From Pseudogemmobacter faecipullorum (GTDB lineage: Bacteria; Pseudomonadota; Alphaproteobacteria; Rhodobacterales; Rhodobacteraceae), in NCBI RefSeq assembly GCF_020539525.1, contig NZ_JACDXX010000011.1:1-64000 (forward strand): DNA of 64,000 nt, in the 5' to 3' direction. Below the pieces are notes generated by a model. That model was not told the DNA's origin. It did no database searches and saw nothing but the letters and a program-made list of their open reading frames with translations. The position numbers and the translations under genes are program-made. Positions 27,045 to 35,562 of this stretch are shown here, one piece after another (the first letter of the stretch is position 1; each line of letters opens with the position of its first letter).

Positions 27045-27200
27045 ATGTCCCGCCTGCTTCGTCTTCTGCGTGAAGTCGCCGCCGAATTTACCGCCGCCCG
27101 TGTGGTTGCCCAGGCGGCAGAGCAGCATCGTCGCCCCTCGCGCGCCGCGCTGGCCCGTCTTGGCATTGCCAGCGCCGATTACGCGCGCATCCGCAGCTGA
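27045..27200 (+). CDS. Small basic protein of 51 residues, function unknown
   Basis: An ATG at 27045, with AAAGG about eight bases upstream, opens a 51-residue frame beginning MSRLLRLLREVAAEFTAARV and ending SADYARIRS. It is basic, helical in pattern (an amphipathic N-terminal helix followed by an Arg/Ala-rich helix) and has GC-rich third positions like real genes here. It recalls the short DUF1127-type proteins of alphaproteobacteria in size and helical content, but the signature residues of that family are not clearly present. It lies between the tctA terminator and a small membrane-protein pair. Confidence 0.5.
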   Translation: MSRLLRLLREVAAEFTAARVVAQAAEQHRRPSRAALARLGIASADYARIRS

Positions 27201-27436
27201 TCCGCTCAGCCAGACCCAGTCTGTTCAGACCATGAGTGCCGGGCCCTGCTTGCCCGGCCTTTGCATATCCGGCGCCGGGCCTGACCCGGGGCCCGCCCCC
27301 TCCCGCGTTCATAGCCCCGGAACCAGATGGCAGCCGGGTGATTTGCCCCTGCATGGGATGCATGGCTTCGGGCGTTGCGCCCCTGCACCCAATGGTTCCG
27401 GCAACCGTCTGAAAAGATGAATATGTGGGGTGTTTT

Positions 27437-27511
27437 ATGAACAGCATTATTTATCGCGTCGGCCTCGTGGTCGTCGTTCTCGCGGTTCTGTCGCTCATCG
27501 GTCTGCGCTGA
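27437..27511 (+). CDS. Very small single-pass membrane protein (24 residues)
   Basis: ATG at 27437 behind GGGGTG encodes 24 residues, MNSIIYRVGLVVVVLAVLSL then IGLR: one hydrophobic helix with a basic end. The stop lies immediately before the AGGAG ribosome site of the following gene (start 27523), so the two are coupled. Similar short proteins are often left unannotated in alphaproteobacteria. The function is unknown. Confidence 0.6.
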   Translation: MNSIIYRVGLVVVVLAVLSLIGLR

Positions 27512-27522
27512 GGAGAGCCGGA

Positions 27523-28545
27523 ATGGAACGCAATGAAGCCCTGACTTCGGCCGCAGCGCCCCGGCGTGAACTGGCGGGCTCTTATATCGACTGGGCGGCG
27601 GTTTTTGGCGGTGCGGTTGTGGCGGCGGCGATTGCCGCGCTCTGCACCGGATTTGGCGCGGCGCTTGGCCTGTCGATGCTCTCGGTTGAATCGGGCGAAA
27701 GTGCGGTAAATCTCTGGATGGTGGTCACCGCGCCCTGGATCGTGATCAGCCTCGTGCTCAGCTATATGGCGGGCGGCTATATAACCGGCCGGATGCGGCG
27801 GCGCCTCGATGATGCCCCGGCGGATGAGGTCGCGGCCCGGGACGGGATCAACGGTCTCGTGGTCCGGGGGCTGGGCATGTTGCTGACCGCATGGATGGCG
27901 GCCGGCGCGATCAGTGGTGCGGCTTCGGCGGCAGGATCGGCCGTGGGCGGCATCGCCCAGGGTGCAGGCTCTGCGGTCGGCGGTGCGGTATCGGGTCTGG
28001 CCCAGGCGGCTGGCGCGGCGGTGCCGGAACAGGCCGATGACGGGGTGCTGGAGTATCTTAACAGCCGGTTGATGCGTCCGGCGCTGCAGGGCGCGCGTGC
28101 GGCAGATGGCACGAGCTCTCCGGGTGCTCCGGCTGCGGATACGGGTGATCTGGCCGCGCAGACCGGTATCGTGCTGGGCAATACCCTGCGCAGCGGTGAG
28201 ATTTCCGATCAGGATCGTGCTTTCCTGATCGCGGCCGTGGCGCAGCAGACCGGCCAGAGCCAGGCCGAAGTCGAGCAGAAGGTGGATGAGGCGGTAAAAG
28301 CCGTGATCGACGCCCGCGCTCAGGCCGAACAGATGGCTGCAAAGGCGAAGGCTGAGGCTGAGCGTCTGGCGAAAGAGGCTGAGGAAGCGGCAATTGCTGC
28401 GGCCGAAACCGCCCGTAAAGGCGCGATTATGTCGGCCTTCCTGCTGACGGCTGCCGCTCTGGTGGCCGGTGCAGCTGCGATGGCGGGTGCGGTGCGCGGC
28501 GGCCGTCACCGCGATGAGGGCCGGATCTGGGGTGGTCTGAGCTAA
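27523..28545 (+). CDS. Ala/Gly-rich membrane protein, function unknown
   Basis: A 340-residue membrane protein. Membrane segments are predicted at about residues 23-48, 64-86 and 110-132, and one at the C-terminus (about 303-330). Between them is a low-complexity Gly/Ala/Ser stretch (GAASAAGSAVGGIAQGAGSAVGG) that repeats an A-G-S-A-V-G-G unit. A charged coiled-coil follows at about 245-300 (AEVEQKVDEAVKAVIDARAQ and on). Start: ATG at 27523 with AGGAG eight bases upstream. The sequence resembles poorly characterised alphaproteobacterial 'PhnA-like' or YrzE-type envelope proteins. I do not assign a function. Ends just before a bidirectional terminator. Confidence 0.75.
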   Translation: MERNEALTSAAAPRRELAGSYIDWAAVFGGAVVAAAIAALCTGFGAALGLSMLSVESGESAVNLWMVVTAPWIVISLVLSYMAGGYITGRMRRRLDDAPADEVAARDGINGLVVRGLGMLLTAWMAAGAISGAASAAGSAVGGIAQGAGSAVGGAVSGLAQAAGAAVPEQADDGVLEYLNSRLMRPALQGARAADGTSSPGAPAADTGDLAAQTGIVLGNTLRSGEISDQDRAFLIAAVAQQTGQSQAEVEQKVDEAVKAVIDARAQAEQMAAKAKAEAERLAKEAEEAAIAAAETARKGAIMSAFLLTAAALVAGAAAMAGAVRGGRHRDEGRIWGGLS

Positions 28546-28577
28546 CGTCTCTGACCCCAAAGTTGCGCTGAGACCGG

Positions 28578-28604
28578 AAGGGCGGCCCCCAAAGGGCCGC
28601 CCTT
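28578..28604. terminator. Bidirectional terminator between converging genes
   Basis: An 11-bp perfect stem AAGGGCGGCCC / GGGCCGCCCTT with loop CCAAA, flanked by T-runs on both strands' downstream sides (TTTT at 28603-28606). It ends both the membrane-protein operon and the phospholipase D-like gene, whose stop codon abuts it. Confidence 0.9.
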
Positions 28605-28605
28605 T

Positions 28606-30138
28606 TCATTTGCCGCCGCTGCTACAGGCTTTTTCGGCGCGGCACCGATAGGGAAGGCGGTTCTTCAGCCGCTCCCAGCCCCGGAACAGACCCCGCCGGG
28701 CGGTGGATTCGAAAATCTCTTCCGGCCCGTTCGGATCGAGAATTTCATTCTCGGCCAGCCAGGTTTCAAAGCCGGAAAGTTCGGGGATCTGATAGGGAAC
28801 CAGGCTGCGCCCGGGGCCGCGCCCTGGATCACGTATCGCCTCAATCGTGGCGATCAGCGAGCCGGTCTCACGCCGTTTCGCCGTCACCTCGGCAGTGCTG
28901 ACGCCCAGATGTTCGGCGATCAGATCATCGCGCAGATAGCTGATCTCATTGCGCAGATGCTGATTTCCTGGCTCATGGGTCGAAAGAATGACATCGCATT
29001 CGCTGTCCAGCCGCATCGAGCGGTTGTTGAAATTCGACGAGCCGACCCGCAGGATCGCATCATCGACCATCATCACCTTGGCATGGACATAGATCGGCTT
29101 TCCTCCTTCGGTAACCGGATGGTAAATCCGCAGCCGGTTTTTATGATCGAGGCGGCGCAGCGCCCCGACCAGCCTGGCCCGGGCGCTGTCCATCGCCAGC
29201 GGCTCGAGCCAGCCATGCGCGGTAACGGGCATGGTGATGACGATTTCGGGTGGATCCGGCTCGATCAGCCGCCGGGCAATGGCCCGGGCCACCGCGCGCG
29301 AGGCGAAATACTGGCTCTCGGCATAGATCATCCGTTTCGCGCTGTGGATCATCGCCAGCCAAGCGGCCTCGATCTCATATACCGGCTCCTGATCGGGCAT
29401 TTTCGGCAGGGTCCGGGCGATGGAGAGCCGCATATTGGTGAAGGCGGGGGCCAGACCTTCGGGCCAGCCATCGGGGCCGGGCGGCGCCGGTGCCAGGCTC
29501 TCGCCGGTTGCGATGCGCCAGCGCTCGCGCGCCAGATCGCCAAGCGCCCGGGCGGCCGCCCCGTCAAAGGCGCTGGTCGCATCATGCCAGGGATCCTCGG
29601 GCTGGCCGCGCGGGCTGACCCGGCGCGGGTCGTGATCTTTATGGGCCCGGGTGTCCCAGCGTCTTGTGGTCAGATCAATACCGCCGCAAAAGGCCACCTG
29701 GTCATCAATCACCACGATTTTCTGGTGATGCGATCCGGCCAGAGGGTGATGGCCGTCCAGCCGCAAAGTGATGCGCGGATGGGCGCGCCAGCGCAGGATC
29801 GTCCAGAGGGAATTGCCGCGCAGCATAGAGCGAAACGCCCCGGTATCCCAGCGCAGCAGCCGGATCTCCAGCGCGGGGCTGCGGTCCGAGAGCCAGAGAA
29901 TGAAATCCCCAAGCCGCGCCGGGCCTGCGTCATCGGCAATGCCGTCCCCGGCGGTCAGATCGCCCTTCTGGTCGCCAAAAGACAGGCGCGGGTCGAAATC
30001 CCAGCCGATCAGCAGCACTGAATGGCGGGCTTTCAGCAAGGCGCGGCGCAGATGCACGAAATAATCCGCGCCATCAATGATGAAGGTGAAGCGCCCGGCG
30101 GCTTCGGTCCTCCAGCTCGTGCTGTCCTCGGCCGACAT
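28606..30138 (-). CDS. Phospholipase D-family protein (cardiolipin synthase-like)
   Basis: A 510-residue protein with two HKD catalytic motifs: HHQKIVVIDD followed by AFCGGID (about residues 135-155), and HAKVMMVDD followed by RVGSSNFNNRS (about 360-385). Each supplies His, Lys and Asp, with the downstream G-S/G-G residues of the phosphatidyltransferase family. The start MSAEDSTSWRTEAAGRFTFIIDGADYF lacks the two N-terminal membrane helices of bacterial cardiolipin synthase A, so it is closer to ClsB/ClsC or a soluble PLD. Substrate not predictable. It stands alone between two strong terminators. Confidence 0.85.
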   Translation of the reverse strand: MSAEDSTSWRTEAAGRFTFIIDGADYFVHLRRALLKARHSVLLIGWDFDPRLSFGDQKGDLTAGDGIADDAGPARLGDFILWLSDRSPALEIRLLRWDTGAFRSMLRGNSLWTILRWRAHPRITLRLDGHHPLAGSHHQKIVVIDDQVAFCGGIDLTTRRWDTRAHKDHDPRRVSPRGQPEDPWHDATSAFDGAAARALGDLARERWRIATGESLAPAPPGPDGWPEGLAPAFTNMRLSIARTLPKMPDQEPVYEIEAAWLAMIHSAKRMIYAESQYFASRAVARAIARRLIEPDPPEIVITMPVTAHGWLEPLAMDSARARLVGALRRLDHKNRLRIYHPVTEGGKPIYVHAKVMMVDDAILRVGSSNFNNRSMRLDSECDVILSTHEPGNQHLRNEISYLRDDLIAEHLGVSTAEVTAKRRETGSLIATIEAIRDPGRGPGRSLVPYQIPELSGFETWLAENEILDPNGPEEIFESTARRGLFRGWERLKNRLPYRCRAEKACSSGGK

Positions 30139-30323
30139 AAATCCCCCTCTGCCCGTCAGAGGCGAAAACGCCGGGCCGCGGCACGGGTTCCCGGTGTATG
30201 TGGCAAGAGAGCCGCATCTGACCCGCCCGGTCCTGTGCCGGGAACCCGATGCGGCAAACCGCGTTTATTCAACGCTTTCGCACCGGCAGCGGGTCGGTGG
30301 GGAGGGGGTATAAGGAGGGGACA

Positions 30324-30581
30324 ATGGACGAAAAGAGCGTTGGCTGGATTGCAGCCATTATCATCGGTGGTCTCGCCGGATGGATCGCTTCGGCATTTAT
30401 GAAATCGGATACCGGCATCTTCATGAATATTGTGCTCGGCATCATCGGTGCCGCTGTGGCCAGTTTTCTGTTTGGTCTGCTCGGCGTGTCTTTCGGCGGC
30501 TGGGTTGGCTACCTCGTGGCCGGGATCGTCGGGGCCTGCATACTGATCTGGGGTGCCCGCTCGGTTCGCAGCCGGGGCTGA
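30324..30581 (+). CDS. GlsB/YeaQ/YmgE-family (transglycosylase-associated) membrane protein
   Basis: An 85-residue membrane protein with three hydrophobic segments. It has the family pattern GWIAAIIIGGLAGWIASAFMK and IVLGIIGAAVASFLFGLLGV, with GGWVGYLVAGIVGACILIW at the C-terminus. Members are small stress-associated inner-membrane proteins of unknown mechanism. Start: ATG at 30324 with AAGGAGGGG directly upstream. The upstream gap 30139-30323 (185 bases) shows no further feature. Confidence 0.88.
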   Translation: MDEKSVGWIAAIIIGGLAGWIASAFMKSDTGIFMNIVLGIIGAAVASFLFGLLGVSFGGWVGYLVAGIVGACILIWGARSVRSRG

Positions 30582-30644
30582 GGCCTGAAGGATCCCTCCC
30601 CGGATCCCTGCAGGCAAAAATAGTGTAACCAGTGCGCGTTTAAA

Positions 30645-30676
30645 AAAGCGCCTGCGGCCTGGTCCGCAGGCGCTTT
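30645..30676. terminator. Bidirectional terminator after the GlsB-like gene
   Basis: A 13-bp perfect stem AAAGCGCCTGCGG / CCGCAGGCGCTTT with a 6-base loop. An A-run before and T-containing sequence after make it usable from both sides, between the GlsB-like gene and the converging unknown gene ending at 30713. Confidence 0.88.
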
Positions 30677-30712
30677 GCTGTTTTCGGGCTGCAGGGGCTG
30701 CAGAAGCGGGCG

Positions 30713-31744
30713 TTACAGGCCCGCTTCCTCCTCATCTTCCTCGATGCTGCGCAGCTCTTCGGGCAGCAGGGCGGGCGGGGCCGCGCCGCCGATCGGGTCC
30801 ATGAACAGCTCAGCGACCAGCTGGCTGCGGTCCTGGCTGCTGTCAGACAAAGCCAGAATGCCCTGGCGGTCATGCTCAAACTGCGCCGCACCGATTTCCC
30901 CTGCGGCGTAGAGCCGGGTCATTTCGGCCAGCACGGCAGTGCCATATTCCTGCAGATCTTCCGGTCTGGCCGGATTGCCCGAAGCCATTTCGAAACGCGC
31001 CGCATGGCCGAAGGCGAAGAGCACCAGCTGCATCAGGGCCTCGCCCGGGGTGGCGCCACGGGCCAGACGGTCGGCGACCAGAGTTTCGCCTGCCATGGTC
31101 ATTTCCATGCCAAGCGTCCCGAGCAGCTCACACAGCCCCTCCAGCAGCTCCGGGCTGAGCGCGGTGGTGGCTGCAGGCTGATAGGCGAGCGGCGCACCGC
31201 CGAGCTCATCGGTATAGCCGGGCGGCACCGGCGCAAAACGCTGACGCGGCCGGGCCGGGGCTGCGGCCTGCTGTGGTGCGACGGGATGGGGGTCGGCCGG
31301 TGCCGGCTCCGGCTGTTCTGGCGGGGCCGGGATGCCGATCGTTTCGAGCGGCGCGGCAGCCTGGCGGATCTCAGACTCGGGCGCGGCGATGAATTCCGCC
31401 TGAAGGGCCTCAGCCACAGCGTCGGCCTCAGCCCCGTGCATCGGCGCTTCCGCCTCGCTCAGGATTTCGGTTCCGGCGGGCAGATCAGGCCCGGCTGCGG
31501 CGCCAGGCACCAGAACCATCACGCTGGCGGCCCCGAACAGCCGGCGCCACCAGGAGGGGCGCTGCTCATATTCCTCGACGAGGCCCAGCATTTTCAGCCG
31601 CCCCAGCGGCCGCGCCACCTCAAGCCCGCGGCCCCGGCCTGCAACCGTCAGCTGGTTGCGCGGAATGGGTCCGCTGGTGGCATGGATCTGACGGATCAGC
31701 GCAAGCAGTTCCTGCTCGCCGAAATCGAGCGGTTTGTCCAACAT
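30713..31744 (-). CDS. Unrecognised protein with winged-helix-like N-terminus
   Basis: A 343-residue soluble, acidic protein. Residues 1-65 (FGEQELLALIRQIHATSGPIPRNQL, then LEVARPLGRLKMLGLVEEY) have the helix-loop-helix plus wing pattern of a winged-helix DNA-binding domain. Residues 80-190 are a low-complexity Ala/Pro/Glu linker. Residues 190-330 form a helical domain (LSPELLEGLCELLGTLGMEM and on), and the C-terminus is very acidic (RSIEEDEEEAGL). No family was recognised. It lies just outside the flagellar cluster, on the same strand as the DUF1217 operon. The 189-base gap 31745-31933 upstream holds only a short hairpin (CCGCCT-N9-AGGCGG at 31884-31904). Confidence 0.65.
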   Translation of the reverse strand: MLDKPLDFGEQELLALIRQIHATSGPIPRNQLTVAGRGRGLEVARPLGRLKMLGLVEEYEQRPSWWRRLFGAASVMVLVPGAAAGPDLPAGTEILSEAEAPMHGAEADAVAEALQAEFIAAPESEIRQAAAPLETIGIPAPPEQPEPAPADPHPVAPQQAAAPARPRQRFAPVPPGYTDELGGAPLAYQPAATTALSPELLEGLCELLGTLGMEMTMAGETLVADRLARGATPGEALMQLVLFAFGHAARFEMASGNPARPEDLQEYGTAVLAEMTRLYAAGEIGAAQFEHDRQGILALSDSSQDRSQLVAELFMDPIGGAAPPALLPEELRSIEEDEEEAGL

Positions 31745-31933
31745 CTGGCCCTCAAGCTAAAGCGGAGGCCCGCATCGCAGATTGCTGCGGCGCGGTCAAT
31801 GGCAGGAGGCGCTTTGCAGCGGACCAAACCGATAGAAACACGGGTTTTTCCCGAGGAGGGGCTCTGAAATATATTCGCATGTCCCGCCTGGCATGGCGAG
31901 GCGGATAACAGTGCAGAGGCAGCGGAGCGGTGT

Positions 31934-32755
31934 TCAGTAGCGGCGCTGGCGCAAAGTTGCCAGCCCATCGAGACTGATCCCGATAATGGCGCGCTGTCCG
32001 CTGCTGCTGCGGTTGGGGCTGAACAATTGCAGGATCGGATTGCTGCTCAGCGATTGCTGGGCGGTGCGGGCATCGGCAATCGCAGTGTAGCGGCTAATCA
32101 GCCCGTCGAGCACCCCGGGCTCGTTCAGGGTGGTGATGTCGAATTTCTTCTTCAGCATCGATGCCTGCATATCGATATCGCTGGATTTCAGCGCATCCGA
32201 CAGGTTCAGGGCGGTGTAGAAGAAATCCTGCAGCTTTGGATCGGCCAGCACCGTATACCAGTTGCTCAGTTTCGGCGCCCGCGCTTCGGCATGCAGCACC
32301 GTACCGGCGGTGCTGTTCATTTCGAGCTGGCTGTTGATCAGCTTTTGTTCGACATAGCGCCCGACCATGGTCTCGACCCATTCGGGATCTGAGGTGTTTT
32401 TATTGGCGGTGCCGCCCTCGGTAAAGCCAAGCGCGTGGTAGAGGTCTTTGAAACGGCTGTCCGTCATCTTGTCGATCAGCGCGCCCTTTTCGCCCGAAGT
32501 CGAGGACAGCACCTTTTTCATCATCGCCTTGCCGAAGATATGGCTTTCGAGGTCATAGGCTTTCATCACGAAACTATAGACTTCGAAATCATTCACCAGC
32601 TGTTCGGCGGTGGTGATCTGGCCGACCCGCTCGCGGAAGGCAGTGATTTCACGGCTGTTGACCGGATCGCGCTGGATCGCAGCCTCAAAACTGTCGCGGC
32701 TGCGATGGATCAGCTTCAGGGCAAAAGCGCCCGAGAGGCCAGAGGTGGCAATCAT
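31934..32755 (-). CDS. DUF1217-family flagellar protein
   Basis: A 273-residue protein with the helical DUF1217 pattern: DSFEAAIQRDPVNSREITAFRERV, the AEQLVNDFEVYSFVMKAYDLE segment, and SRFKDLYHALGF. DUF1217 proteins occur in alphaproteobacterial flagellar loci; their precise role is not established. Third gene of flaF-flbT-DUF1217; its start overlaps the flbT stop by four bases. Confidence 0.85.
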   Translation of the reverse strand: MIATSGLSGAFALKLIHRSRDSFEAAIQRDPVNSREITAFRERVGQITTAEQLVNDFEVYSFVMKAYDLESHIFGKAMMKKVLSSTSGEKGALIDKMTDSRFKDLYHALGFTEGGTANKNTSDPEWVETMVGRYVEQKLINSQLEMNSTAGTVLHAEARAPKLSNWYTVLADPKLQDFFYTALNLSDALKSSDIDMQASMLKKKFDITTLNEPGVLDGLISRYTAIADARTAQQSLSSNPILQLFSPNRSSSGQRAIIGISLDGLATLRQRRY

Positions 32756-33156
32756 GATCTGCTCTCCTCGGCGGCGCGGCTGAGCAGCCGGTCCTCATAG
32801 GGAAATAGGGGTGTAAGCGCGCGGAAGGCGGCATAGTAGCTGCCCCCGGCCAGGGCGGTTCCTGCCGCGGCAATGGCGGGCGCGAAGCTGGGCAGGGCCA
32901 GCGCGAGGGCAGCAAGACCGGTCTCGAGCTGCGCCTGCAAAGAGGCGCGATGCGGCGGGCTGACGAGGGCGATCTGGATCTGATAGGCGATGCGCCGTGC
33001 GGGGGTGGTGGCGGTTCCGGCGTCGAGCATCTCATCGCCGCGCAGCACATCGGCGCGGTTTTCCACCTCCAGCACATGGCGGCGCGGGCCGTTGCGCAGG
33101 ATGCAACCGTTCACAATCACCCGCTCATCCGGTTTCAGCGTCAGGCGCAGCCCCAT
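32752..33156 (-). CDS. flbT: Flagellar biosynthesis repressor FlbT
   Basis: A 134-residue protein whose start (LRLTLKPDERVIVNGCILRNG) is the typical FlbT opening. In Caulobacter FlbT binds the 5' untranslated region of flagellin mRNA and limits its translation until the hook is built. Here the flagellin gene lies immediately upstream with an untranslated leader of up to about 85 bases. It follows flaF with a one-base gap and overlaps DUF1217 by four bases. Confidence 0.92.
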   Translation of the reverse strand: MGLRLTLKPDERVIVNGCILRNGPRRHVLEVENRADVLRGDEMLDAGTATTPARRIAYQIQIALVSPPHRASLQAQLETGLAALALALPSFAPAIAAAGTALAGGSYYAAFRALTPLFPYEDRLLSRAAEESRS

Positions 33157-33157
33157 G

Positions 33158-33556
33158 TCAGGCCGCTTCCGTTTCCGGCGGCAGACCGGCGAGGCCGCCG
33201 ATCATCGCATTATTGAGCGCAACCAGGCTGCTGACGCTGCCCTCACCGCGCAGAATGGCGGTGGTCTGGCGCTCGACAAACAAGGCCAGCGAGATCAGCT
33301 GCGCCCGCAAAGCGGCGGGCAGCTGGTTGTTCTCCGCGCTGAGGTCACGGCGCAGGAGCGACCAGAGGCGGATATTCTCGGCCAGGGCGGGCTGCAGGGT
33401 GCCGGCAAGGATCTGCATCCGAGCCGGGCCCTCGGCCTCATCATAGCTCCGGGCTGAGCTGGCCAGAGCGGCGGTGATCCGGCTGAAAATCTGCCGCTCA
33501 ATCTCGCGCGGGGTTTCCGAGCTGCGGATGGTTCGTTTGTAGGCGGAGATGCTCAT
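33158..33556 (-). CDS. flaF: Flagellar biosynthesis regulator FlaF
   Basis: A 132-residue helical protein with the FlaF opening MSISAYKRTIRSSETPREIE and the central LWSLLRRDLSAENNQLPAALRAQLISLALFVERQT. FlaF is needed for flagellin synthesis or secretion and acts opposite to FlbT in Caulobacter. Start: ATG at 33556 preceded by GGAGGAT five bases upstream; a TTG four codons earlier is less likely. First gene of the flaF-flbT-DUF1217 operon; the dyad at 33570-33593 lies directly upstream. Confidence 0.93.
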   Translation of the reverse strand: MSISAYKRTIRSSETPREIERQIFSRITAALASSARSYDEAEGPARMQILAGTLQPALAENIRLWSLLRRDLSAENNQLPAALRAQLISLALFVERQTTAILRGEGSVSSLVALNNAMIGGLAGLPPETEAA

Positions 33557-33569
33557 GCCATCCTCCAAT

Positions 33570-33593
33570 CATGTATAGTCAATGATATTCATG
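33570..33593. promoter_or_regulatory. Dyad CATGTATA-N8-TATTCATG before flaF
   Basis: Reads on the flaF strand as CATGAATA-N8-TATACATG, one base from a perfect 8-bp inverted repeat, 13 bases upstream of the flaF start. A further ATACATG half-site is at 33597-33603. The same pattern precedes flgI and motA. It may be an operator or a specialised promoter (-35/-10 pair). Confidence 0.5.
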
Positions 33594-33615
33594 ACAATAC
33601 ATGATGCGCAAGTGA

Positions 33616-33639
33616 AAAGGCCCCCCGGAGGGGGCCTTT
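33616..33639 (-). terminator. Flagellin terminator
   Basis: Stem AAAGGCCCCC / GGGGGCCTTT with a 4-base loop, 22 bases after the flagellin stop on the minus strand and followed there by TTTTC. It separates flagellin transcription from the flaF operon. Confidence 0.85.
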
Positions 33640-33660
33640 CCGGATCAGTCAGGCCGCGGT

Positions 33661-34878
33661 TCAGCGGAACAGCGACAGCAGGTTCTGCGGGCCTTCATTG
33701 GCGATCGACAGCGACTGGGTTGCCAGCTGCTGCTGCACCTGCAGCGCCTGCAGGCGGGCCGCTTCAGCTTCCATATCGGCGTCAACCATTGCGCCAACGC
33801 CGGTGTCCAGCGTGTCGGTCAGGTTTTTCAGGAATTCCTGCTGGTTCTCGATCGATTTTTCCGACTGACCCAGTTTGGTCGAGGCGTCGATCGAGCCGTT
33901 CAGCAGCGAATTGGTCGCCGAGAGTGCTTTGGCGAGGAAGTCGCTGTCGTTGATATTGCCGGTGGTGGCAGCATCGGCGATGGCTTTGAAGCCCGAAGCC
34001 AGCGCCTTGAGGTCGACCTGGTTGATCGAGATCTCGGTGGTGGCAAAGCCATTGCCGGCGCGGCTGATGCCGGTGACCACATTGCGGCTGGTTTCAACTG
34101 CGGTACCCGCGGTGGCCAGAGCGGCTTTATAGGCGGCATCACCGGCTTTGGCGGTGAGGCCAGCATTCAGCGCTGCGAGGTCGGCGGCGGAGTGGTTGGT
34201 ATCGGTGTCGAACTCGGCTTCGGTCATCGCCACGGTGCCGGCGGTGGTGCGGGCGGCGTTGATGAAGGCCAGAGCCTCGGTTTTCGCCGCACCGGTCAGG
34301 GCCGAAGCCGCAGCGCCATCCAGCGCCGAAGCGGTGACGCCGGCGCGTGCGGTGTCAGCGACAGTCAGCTCGGCGGCGGTATAGTTCTTGCTTGCGCCTG
34401 CGGTGAAGGTCCAGGTGCCGCCGGTGCCTTCCATCGTCGCCTGGTTACCGGGATTGATCTGGCCCGAAGCATTCACCAGGTCATCGCCGTTGAAGGTCGA
34501 TTGCGCGATGATAGTGTCCATCTGCTTGACCAGTTCCTGCAGTTCCGACTGGGTCGGAGCCACGACGGAATCGGTGGCATTCTGCGAGAAGGCCATACGC
34601 TCGGTGAATTTCTGCGCCAGAGCCTGGAAGCTTTCAGCGCCTTTGCGGGCAGCTGCGACCGAGTTTTTGGTCAGGGTCAGGCCTTCGTCGATCGCCGAAT
34701 ACATCGCGCTGTCGCCCTTCATCGATTCCGAGATCGAGAAGTAGGCAGCATTGTCTTTGCCCGACGAGATTTTCAGGCCGGTTGCGATGCGTTCCTGGGT
34801 GGTCGACAGGTTGTTATTGACGTTGCGCAGGGTCGAGAGCGCATTCATTGCCTGGGTATTGGTATTGATCGACGACAT
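33661..34878 (-). CDS. fliC: Flagellin
   Basis: Filament subunit, 405 residues. The conserved D0/D1 ends are clear: MSSINTNTQAMNALSTLRNV then LSTTQERIATGLKI at the N-terminus, and ARLQALQVQQQLATQSLSIA then ending NLLSLFR at the C-terminus. The central D2 region (about 150-280) is Ala/Thr-rich and variable. It is the only flagellin gene in the window. It is a single-gene unit with a CtrA-type site 89 bases upstream and its own terminator; FlbT and FlaF are encoded just downstream. Confidence 0.96.
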   Translation of the reverse strand: MSSINTNTQAMNALSTLRNVNNNLSTTQERIATGLKISSGKDNAAYFSISESMKGDSAMYSAIDEGLTLTKNSVAAARKGAESFQALAQKFTERMAFSQNATDSVVAPTQSELQELVKQMDTIIAQSTFNGDDLVNASGQINPGNQATMEGTGGTWTFTAGASKNYTAAELTVADTARAGVTASALDGAAASALTGAAKTEALAFINAARTTAGTVAMTEAEFDTDTNHSAADLAALNAGLTAKAGDAAYKAALATAGTAVETSRNVVTGISRAGNGFATTEISINQVDLKALASGFKAIADAATTGNINDSDFLAKALSATNSLLNGSIDASTKLGQSEKSIENQQEFLKNLTDTLDTGVGAMVDADMEAEAARLQALQVQQQLATQSLSIANEGPQNLLSLFR

Positions 34879-34966
34879 CCGATCATCCTTTCATGCTTCT
34901 GCAGGATCTTCGGCTTCTGCCAAAGGAAAGACGATGGCCTTTCATGAGGGATGATGGACGGTCCGG

Positions 34967-34981
34967 TTAATTCTGAGTTAA
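34967..34981. promoter_or_regulatory. CtrA-type site before flagellin
   Basis: TTAA-TTCTGAG-TTAA is an exact full CtrA consensus, 89 bases upstream of the flagellin start in a 174-base gap. CtrA directly controls flagellar genes in alphaproteobacteria and the fla2 set of Cereibacter sphaeroides, so activation of flagellin by CtrA is a reasonable inference. Confidence 0.7.
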
Positions 34982-35052
34982 TGTTTGTAGTTATTCATGA
35001 AATAAATATGGCGGGGATATACAGAACTGTCTGATTGCCGGAGGTCTGGCCG

Positions 35053-35562
35053 TCAGTAGTTGGTATCTATGCCCTTTGGCCGGGTCGCAAGCCCCTCGAC
35101 CCCCTGGCCGGATTTGTCATACATGCCTTTCAGCGAATGCCTTTCGCGCACCCGCGCCACTTCCGAGCGGATCGTCACCGAGGCCTCGGCCATGACCTGC
35201 AGCAGCCCGGCATTCAGCTCCAGCGCTTCCGAGAGGCTGCGGATATGCTGGCGCAGCTGCCCGGTCACCTCGGCGCTGTCGCGCAGAAAGGGCTCAATCA
35301 CCGGCTGGCGGGTTTCCAGCCGCTGCAGCAGCGCCTGTTTATCCTCATAAAGTGCCGCCACCTGCTGCGGATCGCGGGCGCGCAGCGCCTGGTTCTCGCG
35401 CTCCAGCAGCCCGGTCAGCTCGGTGACCAGCCTGGTGAAGGCAAGGATATTATCCTCATCAGCGGCGGTCAGCGGCGGGCGCTCGCCAAGCGCGGCCCGG
35501 GCGCGCCGCTCGTGGAAACGCGAGGCCAGACGGCTGAGGGAAGCGGGGGCTGTGATCTTCAT
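35053..35562 (-). CDS. flgN: FlgN-like flagellar export chaperone
   Basis: A 169-residue, highly helical and charged protein with a long heptad-rich core (LAFTRLVTELTGLLERENQALR, then DKQALLQRLETRQPVIEPFL), the pattern of the FlgN family that escorts FlgK and FlgL. Start: the ATG at 35562 overlaps the preceding gene's stop by four bases and has the natural operon spacing; the frame is open further upstream without family features. Last gene of flgI-flgJ-flgN. Confidence 0.75.
   Translation of the reverse strand: MKITAPASLSRLASRFHERRARAALGERPPLTAADEDNILAFTRLVTELTGLLERENQALRARDPQQVAALYEDKQALLQRLETRQPVIEPFLRDSAEVTGQLRQHIRSLSEALELNAGLLQVMAEASVTIRSEVARVRERHSLKGMYDKSGQGVEGLATRPKGIDTNY

Noticed and set aside
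27045-27200. Naming the 51-residue protein a DUF1127 member
   Set aside because: Size and helical character agree, but the conserved residues of that family were not convincingly found.
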